Numbered from the stretch's first letter, positions 41,037-49,703 are shown. The stretch is DNA of 53,788 nucleotides from Geobacter sp. OR-1 (GCF_000813145.1 NZ_BAZF01000025.1:1-53788), one strand, 5' to 3'. The notes: generated from the sequence alone by a model not told the origin. Numbers and translations: made by a program.

Positions 41037-42014
41037 TCATCCGCCGATCGCCGCCATGGCGAACGGGGTATAATTATGCTCTTCCTCGACCAGCGCATGC
41101 TGCTTCGGTTTGCAGGCAACCACCGAACGGAGCGCAAGCTTGAGCTCCTCATGATCGCCCCGCTCCAGGTACGGTTTCAGATCAAGCCCGTCGTCGGCAA
41201 AGAGACAACCACGCACCCTTCCCGAGGCCGTGACCCGGATCCGGTTGCACTCCTCGCAGAAATGGCCGGTCACCGGGGTGATGATGCCGAAATTGCCCGT
41301 TGCGCCGTCGATCCGGAAGGTCCGGGCCGGGCCGGCCAGTCCGTCACGATCCTGGCTGGTGAAAGAATAGCGGCGGCCGACCTGTTCGAGTATCTCCCCC
41401 CCTGGGACCACCCGCGCTTCCCAGTTTTCGGAGCGTATTGCCGGCATGTATTCGATGAAACGGACTGTAAGCGGGCGGTTCAGGGTCAGGGCGACGAAAT
41501 CGAGGATCTCGGCATCATTGATGCCGGCCATGACCACCATATTGATCTTGATCGGAAAACCGGCTCGTTCTGCCGCCTCGATACCGGCCAGGACCCTGTT
41601 TACGTCGGCGCCCCTGGTGATGCTTGCCAGGGTCCCGGGCTGCAGGGAATCCAGGCTGATGTTGAGCCGTTGGACGCCGGCCCGGCGCAACGGCTCGGCC
41701 ATCTCGGCCAGGGCCAGGCCGTTGGTGGTCAGGACCAGCTGCCGCAGGCCGGGAATGGCCGCCAGCTGCTCCAGGAACTGGATAATCCCCTTGCGGACCA
41801 GCGGTTCGCCGCCGGTCACCCTGATCTTCTCGATACCGTTGGCCACGGCAGCCCTGGCAACCTGCAGCAGCTCCTCGTAGCTGAGTATTTCGTTGTGCCC
41901 CAGCAGCCGGATCCCATCGCTCGGCATGCAATAGATGCAGCGCATGTTGCAGCGGTCGGTCACGGATAACCGAAGGTAATTGATTTTCCTGCCGTATCCG
42001 TCAGTCAGATCCAT
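41037..42014 (-). CDS. moaA: GTP 3',8-cyclase MoaA
   Basis: A 325-residue radical SAM enzyme of standard MoaA length. The N-terminal SAM cluster motif is CNMRCIYC, followed by IRVTGGEPLVRKG. The C-terminal GTP-site cluster cysteines are in CEECNRIRVTASGRVRGCL. The protein ends in the conserved Gly-Gly (AAIGG), needed for catalysis. It makes 3',8-cyclo-GTP, which MoaC (encoded at 6353-6832) converts to cPMP. Only a short gap separates it from the sigma54 regulator gene upstream, which runs in the same direction. Confidence 0.97.
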   Translation of the reverse strand: MDLTDGYGRKINYLRLSVTDRCNMRCIYCMPSDGIRLLGHNEILSYEELLQVARAAVANGIEKIRVTGGEPLVRKGIIQFLEQLAAIPGLRQLVLTTNGLALAEMAEPLRRAGVQRLNISLDSLQPGTLASITRGADVNRVLAGIEAAERAGFPIKINMVVMAGINDAEILDFVALTLNRPLTVRFIEYMPAIRSENWEARVVPGGEILEQVGRRYSFTSQDRDGLAGPARTFRIDGATGNFGIITPVTGHFCEECNRIRVTASGRVRGCLFADDGLDLKPYLERGDHEELKLALRSVVACKPKQHALVEEEHNYTPFAMAAIGG

Positions 42015-42035
42015 AACAGCCCCCGGGGATGACAG

Positions 42036-43409
42036 TCATACCTCAAGCCCGTACCTTTCCAGCTTGGTATAAAGGGTCTTGCGGTCAATTTCCAGCGCCT
42101 TGGCAGCCCTGCTCTTGTTCCGGTCCACCTTTTCCAGCACCCGCTGGATATGATCGCGTTCCACAACCCAGAGCGGCATGATCTGCACCTCGTTCACTGT
42201 CGTGGCTACCGGTGCAGGGATATTCTTGGGGGGCGCAAACGGGAGCAGATCCGAGGAGATCAGCGGTTCGGACGCCAGGATGCTGGCACGGCGGATGGTG
42301 TTGCGCAGTTCGCGGACATTTCCGGGCCAGGAATAGGCGCAGAGTGATGCCATGGCTTCATCGGTAATTTCCCAGTTGTCCGAGCCGCTTTCATTGGCCG
42401 ATTTAAGAAAATAGTAGGAAAGCGGGATGATATCCTCAGGCCGCTCCCGCAGCGGGGGTATGAAGATCGACAGCAGGTTGATCCGGTGGAACAGGTCTTC
42501 CCGGAACTCCCCTTTGGCCACGCACTCTTCGAGCTTTTTATTGGAGGCAAAGACAAAGCGCACGTTGACGCTGATGTCGTGGTTCCCCCCCAAGCGTCGG
42601 AAGGTGCCGGTCTCAAGGATCCGTAGCAGCTTTACCTGAACATCCAGCGGCATCTCCGAGATCTCGTCCATGAACAGGGTGCCGTTGTCGGCCAGCTCGA
42701 ACAGCCCGGCCCGCCCTTTATTGGCGCCGGTAAAGGCACCCTGGACATGGCCGAACAGCTCGCTTTCGGCGGTATTCACATTAAGACGGCCGCAGTTGAC
42801 CGTGACAAAGGCCTTGCTGGCCCTGCGGCTGGCATCGTGCACGGCACGGGCAAACAGCTCCTTGCCGGCGCCGCTCTCGCCGCAGATCAACACATGTTCG
42901 TCGGTCGGGCCATAGCGCCTGACGTTTTCCAGCACCTTCTGAATCGCCGGGCTCTTGCCGACGATCCGATGCTGGTCGAGCTTGCTGATCTCCAGCTTGA
43001 GGTTGATGTTTTCGTAACGAAGCCGGTTTTTTTCGTACGCCTTTTCGATCACCATCTCCAGCTCATCCAGTTTGACCGGCTTGGTGAGGTAATCGTAGGC
43101 CCCCTGCTTGATGCATTCAACCGCAGTTTCGATGGTGCCGTGGCCGGTAAAGACCACGATCTCCGGGAGAGTCGACTCGGCCCGCATGAGCTTGAGCACC
43201 TCCACGCCATCCATGCCCGGCATTTTCATGTCGAGCAGGACCAGGTTGTAGGCCTCCTGGCGGTATTTCTCCAGGCCGCTTTCGCCATCCGCGGCAGACT
43301 CGACCTTGTAGCCGCTCCGCACCAGCTCGATCTCCAAAAGCTCCCGCAGCGGCTTCTCATCTTCGACGATAAGTATCTTTGCCTCTTTACGCCCGGTTAC
43401 GGCTGACAT
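42036..43409 (-). CDS. NtrC-family sigma54-dependent response regulator
   Basis: A 457-residue activator. It has a receiver (phosphoacceptor in LVLLDMKMPGMDG), an AAA+ domain with Walker A ICGESGAGKELFA, the sigma54-contacting GAFTGA loop (HVQGAFTGANKGR) and ELADNGTLFMDEISEM. A Fis-type helix-turn-helix closes the protein (NKSRAAKALEIDRKTLYTKL). It overlaps the stop of the kinase gene by 13 bp, so they form a cognate pair. It is the only sigma54 activator in the window and the natural candidate to act on the sigma54 promoters before mftA, the alcohol dehydrogenase and the porin. Confidence 0.95.
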   Translation of the reverse strand: MSAVTGRKEAKILIVEDEKPLRELLEIELVRSGYKVESAADGESGLEKYRQEAYNLVLLDMKMPGMDGVEVLKLMRAESTLPEIVVFTGHGTIETAVECIKQGAYDYLTKPVKLDELEMVIEKAYEKNRLRYENINLKLEISKLDQHRIVGKSPAIQKVLENVRRYGPTDEHVLICGESGAGKELFARAVHDASRRASKAFVTVNCGRLNVNTAESELFGHVQGAFTGANKGRAGLFELADNGTLFMDEISEMPLDVQVKLLRILETGTFRRLGGNHDISVNVRFVFASNKKLEECVAKGEFREDLFHRINLLSIFIPPLRERPEDIIPLSYYFLKSANESGSDNWEITDEAMASLCAYSWPGNVRELRNTIRRASILASEPLISSDLLPFAPPKNIPAPVATTVNEVQIMPLWVVERDHIQRVLEKVDRNKSRAAKALEIDRKTLYTKLERYGLEV

Positions 43410-44605
43410 ATGGGAAGCCTCACTGTGAATTTAGATCCTTCTCCGTGCCTGCTCTCAACAAACACCTTGCCGCCATGCATCTTGATAATATTGTACGTTA
43501 CGGACAACCCCAATCCAATCCCCTTTCCCGGTTCTTTGGTCGTGAAAAACGGGTCCCAGATCTGTTCCATCATGGCGGGCGAAATCCCGCAACCATTGTC
43601 GCTGATGGTGGCGGACACGGTCCGGTCCTCGTGCTCGGCCGTGGCGATCTCGATCATCCCCGGCCCTTCGATGGACTGAAGGGCATTCATGGTGAGATTG
43701 AGAAACACCTGGCGCAACCCAGAGGCATCCCCCTTGACCATCGGCAGGTTCAGCTGCAGCAATTCCCGGATCTCGATCCTCTCGTTGCGCGCCCGGTGCC
43801 GGACCAGTTCCAGCACTTCACCCAGTATTTCATTGATATCCACCAGGCCGACCGCCCCTTCGGACTTGCGGCTGAAACTGAGCAGGCTATCGATTATCCC
43901 CTTGCAGCGGTACGACTCGCGGATGATGACGCCGAGATAATTCTTGAAATCCCGCAGCCTGGGGTCGTCGGCAAGCGCCTTATCGTCGCGGAAGCGGCGC
44001 AGCAGCGCCTCGGAATACCCGGCAACCGACGTGAGCGGGTTGTTGATCTCGTGCGCCACACCCGCGGCCAGCAGGCCGATGCTCGACAGTTTCTCCGCCT
44101 GCAGCAGTTGCAGTTCGTTAAGCCGTTTGTCGGTGACGTTGCGGATGAACACCAGCGCCCGGGTCTCTTCGTTGGCGTCCTCGATCGGGGTCGCAGTGAC
44201 GTCGAAATAGCGATCATTCCCCATCCGGTCGGCAAGGCAAAATGATACCTGGGCATTCTGCCCGCTCAGCGCCAGCTCCACCGGGCAATCCGGTGACCGG
44301 TCGCGGTCGGGGTGAAAGAGCGTCTTGCAGCAACGGCCAATGGTAGTCTCCGTAGGAAACAGCTGGGGCGAAACCCGGTTGCGGTGCTGGACACATCCGC
44401 GATGATCGTAGATCACAACACTGTCGCTGATGGCGTCAAATACTGCCTGCAACTCCCCGGTCTTGATCCGCAGCTCGAGGTTGGCAGCCTCCAGTTCCTG
44501 GATCTTCTGCTTGACCTCGGAATAAAAGCCGATCTTCGAGCTTTCCAGGCCCAAAAGCCGTTCCAGATTGGGCTCATCGACCAGTGTCCGTTTGGCTTCG
44601 GCCAT
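43397..44605 (-). CDS. PAS-domain sensor histidine kinase, partner of the sigma54 regulator
   Basis: A 402-residue soluble kinase with an N-terminal helix (EVKQKIQELEAANLELRI), one PAS domain (about residues 45-165), HisKA (AAGVAHEINNPLTSVAGYSE) and HATPase (GIGLGLSVTYNIIKMHGGKV). The PAS contains a cysteine cluster (CCKTLFHP, then CPVELAL) that may bind a metal or sense redox state; this is inference. The gene starts 1 bp after the ErcA-like stop and overlaps the regulator gene. The three form a complete sensing operon. Confidence 0.93.
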   Translation of the reverse strand: MAEAKRTLVDEPNLERLLGLESSKIGFYSEVKQKIQELEAANLELRIKTGELQAVFDAISDSVVIYDHRGCVQHRNRVSPQLFPTETTIGRCCKTLFHPDRDRSPDCPVELALSGQNAQVSFCLADRMGNDRYFDVTATPIEDANEETRALVFIRNVTDKRLNELQLLQAEKLSSIGLLAAGVAHEINNPLTSVAGYSEALLRRFRDDKALADDPRLRDFKNYLGVIIRESYRCKGIIDSLLSFSRKSEGAVGLVDINEILGEVLELVRHRARNERIEIRELLQLNLPMVKGDASGLRQVFLNLTMNALQSIEGPGMIEIATAEHEDRTVSATISDNGCGISPAMMEQIWDPFFTTKEPGKGIGLGLSVTYNIIKMHGGKVFVESRHGEGSKFTVRLPICQP

Positions 44606-44606
44606 T

Positions 44607-45770
44607 TCAGTAAGCCCTCTTCAGGATGGCCAGGAGGTCCTGGGCATCTGCCTGACGCGGCGAGGTAACGATACAGACATCATTGAGCGCCTTGTTGGCA
44701 AGCTCTGGGAGATCCTCATGCCTGACGCCGATACTGCGCAGGCTGCGCGGCGCCCCGGCGGCATCGAGCATTGCCGCCACAATCTCCTGGACAATGTCGG
44801 ACGCGGCGTCGGCATCCCCGTCGGTGCGGCGTCCGAGCCCCCAGGCGAGTTCCGGCAATTTTTCAGTAACCACCGGGATATCGTACTTGATGACTTCCGG
44901 CAGCAGAACGGCATTGATGCTGCCGTGATTGGCATCGTACAGGCCGCCGATCGGATGCGCCAGGGCATGAACGATCCCGAGCAGTGAGTTGGAAAAAGCC
45001 ATTCCTGCATGCAGGCTGGCTCGCGCCAGATTTTCCAGATCCTGGGGCCGCCGCTCCTTGACCGCCTCAACCATGCTTTGCGAAACCAGCCGTAACGCCT
45101 TGATGGCGTGAACATCGGTGAGCGAGGTGGAAGCCACGGAAAAGAACGCCTCCAGCGCATGGCTCAGGGCATCGGTGGCGGTAGTGCAGACGAATTCGTC
45201 CGGCAGAGTTTCCAGGGTATCCGGATCGGTCAGGCTGATGTCCGGTGCAACGCAGCGGCTCATGATGGTCAGCTTGCACCGTTGTTCGGTGTCGTTGATG
45301 ATGGCAAACTGGGAAACGTCCGACCCGGTTCCGCAGGTCGTCGGACAGAGCACGAGCGGCGGCAGCGGCCGGATAATCTTGTCCGGGCCGACATAATCCC
45401 GGATGCGGCCACCGTTCGACACCAGGATGGCAATCCCCTTGGCGGCATCCATGGCGCTCCCGCCACCCAGGCCGACAATGACATCGGCGCCGTGCCGGAC
45501 AAATTCGAGCGCTCCGGCTTCCACTTCCAGGTCCTTTGGATTGGATGTGATGTTGTCATACAGCACCACTTCCAGACCCGCTTCCACAATGAATTTAAGC
45601 GCCCTATCCACCCACCCGGCGTTGAACAGCCCCTGATCGCTGACCAGCAGAACCTTGTGGCCGCCAAGCCTTCGGGCGCACGAACCGATCTGGTTCAAAA
45701 GCCCCCGCCCGAAAATGATTTCCGGGACTTCAAACTTGCAGTGCTGCAGATTGCTTTGCATGTTACCCAT
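44607..45770 (-). CDS. iron-containing alcohol dehydrogenase-like protein, ErcA type
   Basis: A 387-residue iron alcohol dehydrogenase-fold protein, paralogous to 26096-27256. It has the NAD-binding GLGGGSAMDAAKGIAI and metal ligands in TATDALSHALEAF, ALAHPIGG and ANHGSINAVLL. It is encoded immediately before a PAS kinase and sigma54 regulator and probably modulates or supplies a signal for them. Direct alcohol oxidation is not excluded because the ligands are present. The Met at 45770 is used; Met 45761 is an alternative three residues in. Confidence 0.88.
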   Translation of the reverse strand: MGNMQSNLQHCKFEVPEIIFGRGLLNQIGSCARRLGGHKVLLVSDQGLFNAGWVDRALKFIVEAGLEVVLYDNITSNPKDLEVEAGALEFVRHGADVIVGLGGGSAMDAAKGIAILVSNGGRIRDYVGPDKIIRPLPPLVLCPTTCGTGSDVSQFAIINDTEQRCKLTIMSRCVAPDISLTDPDTLETLPDEFVCTTATDALSHALEAFFSVASTSLTDVHAIKALRLVSQSMVEAVKERRPQDLENLARASLHAGMAFSNSLLGIVHALAHPIGGLYDANHGSINAVLLPEVIKYDIPVVTEKLPELAWGLGRRTDGDADAASDIVQEIVAAMLDAAGAPRSLRSIGVRHEDLPELANKALNDVCIVTSPRQADAQDLLAILKRAY

Positions 45771-45859
45771 TGTGAACTGGCCTCGCTGTTGCGGGCGATA
45801 TTAAATCTCGACGAGCACTGATGGCTTACAGGCGGTCGGTTCAATCAAATAAACATATC

Positions 45860-45875
45860 AGCAATTGTTATGCCG
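45860..45875 (-). promoter_or_regulatory. weak sigma54-like promoter of the ErcA/kinase/regulator operon
   Basis: The minus strand reads CGGCATAACAATTGCT. The invariant GG and GC have the right 12-bp spacing, but two -24 positions differ from consensus. It lies 90 bp before the gene. If real, the regulator would control its own operon. Confidence 0.4.
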
Positions 45876-45968
45876 ACACCTAACACAGTTCTATTAATTT
45901 CTACCGCAAAAAACCGTTCGACAAAACCATTCTGCTTTTCATTAGGATACTACCCCAATTTATGAAGT

Positions 45969-46020
45969 GTGGTGAGAAAAATATCCACATTGTAGCCATA
46001 TGCTACACAATCTCACTACC
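45969..46020. promoter_or_regulatory. nested inverted repeats upstream of the porin sigma54 promoter (candidate enhancer)
   Basis: An outer pair GTGGTGAGA / TCTCACTAC (one mismatch) encloses an inner TGTAGC-N5-GCTACA repeat (45991-46007), preceded by TCCACATTG. Its position, about 130 bp upstream of a -24/-12 promoter, fits a binding site for an NtrC-type activator. Apart from this and the two promoter elements, the gap 45771-46405 shows no gene. Confidence 0.55.
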
Positions 46021-46127
46021 CGCAAAATCCGGCTCGTAATACCGTAAACGCCTTATGGGACCGGCTTCAGCCTAATTTTAATTAGCGCCACCCCTGCAGT
46101 TTTATCCAGGAAAATATCGTTTTATTT

Positions 46128-46145
46128 GTGGCACCACAGTTGCAA
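46128..46145 (+). promoter_or_regulatory. sigma54 (-24/-12) promoter of the porin operon
   Basis: GTGGCACCACAGTTGCAA: TGGCAC, five bases, TTGCA, with GG and GC 12 bp apart. A full RpoN consensus on the plus strand. The porin ATG is about 250 bp downstream, so the mRNA has a long leader. Confidence 0.9.
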
Positions 46146-46405
46146 AAGTCGGTTCTCCATAACGATCGGCGCGCCGGGCGACGAGAGTAATGCCAACTGA
46201 ATAAAACGCACAAGTGGACTTGCTCGCAGCAACAGAGATGCTGACCTGTAAACACCCCACAACACCTGCAATGAACTGCATCAACTTAGCAGTTGTTCGC
46301 CGGTTGCCGGTTGCCGGCAGATCGGAGTGACAGAAAACAGGCGCCGGGGAACGCATTGCAGGGAATGCATTAAATTGATGCACCAATTTAGATAGGAGGT
46401 AGAAC

Positions 46406-47635
46406 ATGAAGAAACTCGTTTCAGGAATCACAGCGCTGCTTCTGGCACTGAGCGCAATCCCCTCTGCACATGCAGCTTTTGTCATTGGTGGCGAAAACGG
46501 CTGGCAGCTCAGCACCGACGGCATCGTCGACATATTCAGCCACTACCGGTCAACCACCCAGGCCCCCGCAGGCCACCCTCTTGCACTTCTCGGCGACAAT
46601 GATCAGAGATTCGGAGTAACAGTCGGACTTTTGCCGTCGGTGGTCGCACTCAACGTCAAGGCCCCTACCGTAAACGGCATTGAGTCGAACGTGCGGGTCG
46701 GCATCTACCCCAGCCTGCAGAACAATACCAATGATGGCACGGGCAAGCGCACCCGGCTTGACACCGATTCCAACATCGACTTCCGTGAGTTCTTCTACAC
46801 TGCCAAGGGGAGCTTCGGCGAGGTCCTGGCCGGCCGCGCCCTCAACCTCTACCAGGGTAAAAACATCCTGACCGACATGACCCTTCTCGGGGTTGGTGTC
46901 GTTCCGGGCAGTGTCGGCAGCACGACCCTGGGCCACATTGCCTACGGTTATCTCTACACCAACTTCGGACCCCAGTTCCGCTACACCACTCCTGACATGG
47001 GAGGGGTAAAGGTGGCCCTGAGCGTCGCCGAACCGTACAAGATCAGCGCTGACTCCGCCAAGACAAACGTACCGCGTATCGAAAGCGAAATATCCTACGC
47101 CACTAAGCTCGGCAATGGCGCCACCGTCCAGGGATGGCTCTCCGGCCTCTTTCAGACCGATACCCGCAGCACCGCGGCAGGCATAGCGAGGGCTGGCGGC
47201 CACAACAAATCCCTTGGCGGAGCAGCCGGGATCGGAGTCGGTTTCAAAGGGATCGACCTCCTGACATCCGGCTACTATGGCGAGGGGCTCGGCATGGTCA
47301 GCGTACAGGATGGCGACTTGGGCGCCCGTGGCCTCACATCAGTGGATGCCAGCGGGAAAGAGAGAACCCATTGGGGATTCCTCGCCCAGGCGACCTACAT
47401 GCTGACACCCGATGTCAAGCTCGGAGTGAACTACGGCCAAACCCGCCAGGAGAAGAACGATGGCGACAACGGGCTTTTGAAGAAGAAGCAAGAGGCAGCG
47501 GTAGCCATGGTTTCCTACAACTTCAACAAGTTCACCCAGCTCGTCGCCGAGTACACTTATGCCCAGGACACATGGCATGACGACACCACGAACCATTCCA
47601 ACATTGTGTCCATCGGCACGATGTTCTACTGGTAA
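46406..47635 (+). CDS. outer-membrane porin
   Basis: A 409-residue protein with a signal peptide (cleavage near SAHA-AF). The mature part has alternating aromatic/polar beta-strand patterns and ends in an aromatic residue (IGTMFYW), as required for outer-membrane barrel assembly. Segments such as EFFYTAKGSFGEVLAGRALN resemble the porin family of proteobacteria. AGGAGG precedes the start. It is the first gene of a sigma54-driven operon and may admit small solutes such as alcohols or amides. The substrate is inference from context. Confidence 0.85.
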   Translation: MKKLVSGITALLLALSAIPSAHAAFVIGGENGWQLSTDGIVDIFSHYRSTTQAPAGHPLALLGDNDQRFGVTVGLLPSVVALNVKAPTVNGIESNVRVGIYPSLQNNTNDGTGKRTRLDTDSNIDFREFFYTAKGSFGEVLAGRALNLYQGKNILTDMTLLGVGVVPGSVGSTTLGHIAYGYLYTNFGPQFRYTTPDMGGVKVALSVAEPYKISADSAKTNVPRIESEISYATKLGNGATVQGWLSGLFQTDTRSTAAGIARAGGHNKSLGGAAGIGVGFKGIDLLTSGYYGEGLGMVSVQDGDLGARGLTSVDASGKERTHWGFLAQATYMLTPDVKLGVNYGQTRQEKNDGDNGLLKKKQEAAVAMVSYNFNKFTQLVAEYTYAQDTWHDDTTNHSNIVSIGTMFYW

Positions 47636-47689
47636 CCGGTCAACCTGGGGGCATAGAGTGCTTCCCACGCAAAGAAAGGAGATATAGCC

Positions 47690-47962
47690 ATGCCGAAGTA
47701 CGTTATCGAACGCGAACTCCCGGGCGCTGGAAAGATTCCGCCCCAGGATCTGCAGGCCATTTCCCAGAAATCCTGCGGGGTGCTCAAAGGCCTTGGCCCC
47801 CAAATCCAGTGGGTGCAGAGTTATGTCACCGATGACAAGATCTACTGCATCTACATCGCTCCCAACAAGGAGATGGTCCTTGAACACGCCAGGCAGGGAG
47901 GGTTCCCTGCCAACAGAGTAGAAAAAATAAAAGGCATGATCGATCCGACTACTGCCGAATAA
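47690..47962 (+). CDS. DUF4242 family protein
   Basis: A 90-residue protein (MPKYVIERELPGAGKIPP, then VQSYVTDDKIYCIYIAPNKE) matching the small ferredoxin-fold DUF4242 family, some members of which bind nickel. A strong AAGGAG precedes the ATG. It lies between the porin and the channel gene in the sigma54 operon. Its job is unknown. Confidence 0.82.
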   Translation: MPKYVIERELPGAGKIPPQDLQAISQKSCGVLKGLGPQIQWVQSYVTDDKIYCIYIAPNKEMVLEHARQGGFPANRVEKIKGMIDPTTAE

Positions 47963-48040
47963 GCCGTGGTCTCAACCCTCTCCCGGTACCGCCGAAGAAG
48001 CCGGACCGGGAGAGGATACAAAAGAGGCGAGGATAAATAT

Positions 48041-48571
48041 ATGACGTTAGCTCTACTAGTTTTGATCAGCATTATGTGGATCCCGGTAGGAATGTTCTTC
48101 CTAGGATACGGGGAAGCAAAGAGTACCGGTTTTGTCAGTGCAGTTGTCGGTATTCTCGTTGTCATCGGCGCAACCCTTCAGGCTGCTGTTTTTACCGACC
48201 CCTTCACCGCCGGACTGCTGTTCGTGTTCGGGGTCTTGTACCTGCAGACCGGCCATGCCCTTCTGACCGGCGTTGAAGATCTTCGCACTGTCGGCAACGG
48301 CGCTCTGCTTGTTGGCATCGTCTGTGCCATTTACGCGTTTTTCTTTGCCACCGGCGGCGGCCTGAAACCCGATGGCAAGACGATCATCGGCGCAGCCCCC
48401 TATCTGGCGTTCATGAACCTCACGTTCGTCGTTATCTGCTTTACCGTTACCGGCGTGACGTATGGCAAGATCAATCCCAAGATTGCCGCAGTGATGTTCA
48501 TTGTCCTGACCTTCACCTGCCTCCTGACCCCGGCGTTCTCTCTTATGGGTTATGGCAAGCTTCCGTTTTAG
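48041..48571 (+). CDS. AmiS/UreI-family membrane channel
   Basis: A 176-residue protein with six predicted membrane helices, the length and topology of AmiS/UreI channels, which pass urea or short-chain amides. Conserved-looking parts are DPFTAGLLFVFGVLYLQTG and GAAPYLAFMNLTFV. The start at 48041 follows GAGGATA; an upstream in-frame Met adds 25 charged residues and is unlikely. As third gene after the porin it could be the inner-membrane route for the same small neutral solute. No amidase or urease gene is nearby, which is unusual for this family. Confidence 0.7.
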   Translation: MTLALLVLISIMWIPVGMFFLGYGEAKSTGFVSAVVGILVVIGATLQAAVFTDPFTAGLLFVFGVLYLQTGHALLTGVEDLRTVGNGALLVGIVCAIYAFFFATGGGLKPDGKTIIGAAPYLAFMNLTFVVICFTVTGVTYGKINPKIAAVMFIVLTFTCLLTPAFSLMGYGKLPF

Positions 48572-48663
48572 AACGGCAGCACAGGGGAATTTTACAATCT
48601 ATACGAAATGCTGCGCCGGAGGATAACCCGGCGAATGATGGTGCAACCTTTGCATCGTTTACC

Positions 48664-48706
48664 AGGGTCAGGTCGCAACCGTTCAGAGGTTCGGCCTGAC
48701 CCTTTG
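48664..48706 (+). terminator. stem-loop terminator after the porin/channel operon
   Basis: AGGGTCAGG (48664-48672) pairs with CCTGACCCT (48695-48703) around an inner AACC/GGTT stem and is followed by TTTG. It has a short U run, so it is of moderate strength. Confidence 0.6.
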
Positions 48707-48769
48707 TCACTTTGGTTTGGGGCACAGCAGCCCCCGCCCAAAAAAATCTGTAGCAAATGGAGGTCTGCC

Positions 48770-49651
48770 ATGATGCGATCATTCCTTAGACGGCACACAA
48801 GCTCAGCCTGCGCAACAACGCTGCTCATGCTAAGCGCCATCCTGACACTAAACGGCTGTGCCGGGCTCTCCTCTTCGACGATGCCGCCGAAAACAGTATG
48901 GCACCTCGGCGACCAGTATGTAGCCGTTACACCGAAAGAGCAGACCCCGACTGCGCCTCCCAATGCCCATCCGGCCGATCTCAGCACAGACCGGCTGCAA
49001 TGGGCCCTGGCATCGCTCAAGCTCATTCCCAAAGATAACGATGCGCCAACCCCACTTTTTACCGACTACGAACTATCAGTGCTGAGCACAAATGCCAGCA
49101 ACGCTCTTAGCCGGGCCACTGCCGGCGAAGAGGTAATCTTCGCCACCATCGGCAATCACGTCTCGCTATACGGCCTGGTCAAACGACCGATGGTGACCAC
49201 CGGCCGTCTGTTTGTAGCAGGGGGGATGCTTAACCTGATTCTGGGTAAAATCCATGAAGATGTCTCGGACAAGGACGACCGGCGGCTAAACCCCTTTATC
49301 GCAGGCACCCGGTCCGGTTCCCTGAACACAAACTCCGGACGGATCAGCTCGGTCATCAAGGGGGCGGAGTTGAAAAGCAGCCGGCAAGACTGGATCCTCA
49401 TACCGCTCACCGGCATGATCGACGCACCCCCACCAGCAAGGGAGCCTGTCGGAAGCATTGACCGGTCCCCGGAATCTCCCAAAACAGTCCCTGCTGTAAA
49501 AAGTAACGAGAAACCTGCCAATAGCGCCTCCGTGCCAAGTGGAAAGAGCCCTGAAGAGAGATTGCGTACGCTCAACAGCCTGCGGGAACAAGGGCTGATC
49601 ACCGAAGATGAGTATCGCAGCAAAAGGGCGCAGATCCTCAACGACCTCTAA
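48770..49651 (+). CDS. lipoprotein with C-terminal SHOCT domain
   Basis: A 293-residue protein. The N-terminus is a lipoprotein signal peptide with lipobox LNGC at about residue 29. The last 35 residues are a SHOCT helix pair (SPEERLRTLNSLREQGLITE, then DEYRSKRAQIL). Between them is a variable domain I do not recognise and a Pro/Ser-rich linker. GGAG precedes the Met at 48770. A longer in-frame reading from 48608 runs through the terminator and is rejected. SHOCT domains often mediate oligomerisation. Role unknown. Confidence 0.82.
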   Translation: MMRSFLRRHTSSACATTLLMLSAILTLNGCAGLSSSTMPPKTVWHLGDQYVAVTPKEQTPTAPPNAHPADLSTDRLQWALASLKLIPKDNDAPTPLFTDYELSVLSTNASNALSRATAGEEVIFATIGNHVSLYGLVKRPMVTTGRLFVAGGMLNLILGKIHEDVSDKDDRRLNPFIAGTRSGSLNTNSGRISSVIKGAELKSSRQDWILIPLTGMIDAPPPAREPVGSIDRSPESPKTVPAVKSNEKPANSASVPSGKSPEERLRTLNSLREQGLITEDEYRSKRAQILNDL

Positions 49652-49691
49652 TAACTGGCTTGACTTCCTGCGCTGAATTGCTATTATTATT

Positions 49692-49703
49692 AAACGATCG
49701 TTT
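49692..49703. promoter_or_regulatory. operator for the TetR-family regulator (autoregulatory site)
   Basis: AAACGATCGTTT is a perfect palindrome about 20 bp before the TetR start. A related palindrome occurs right after the gene at 50346-50355. The sharing of AAACG half-sites suggests both are bound by the same TetR protein. Confidence 0.6.

Noticed and set aside
46102-46533. Minus-strand frame of 143 codons over the porin promoter
   Set aside because: It covers the sigma54 promoter and porin signal peptide. It has no family features and no ribosome binding site.
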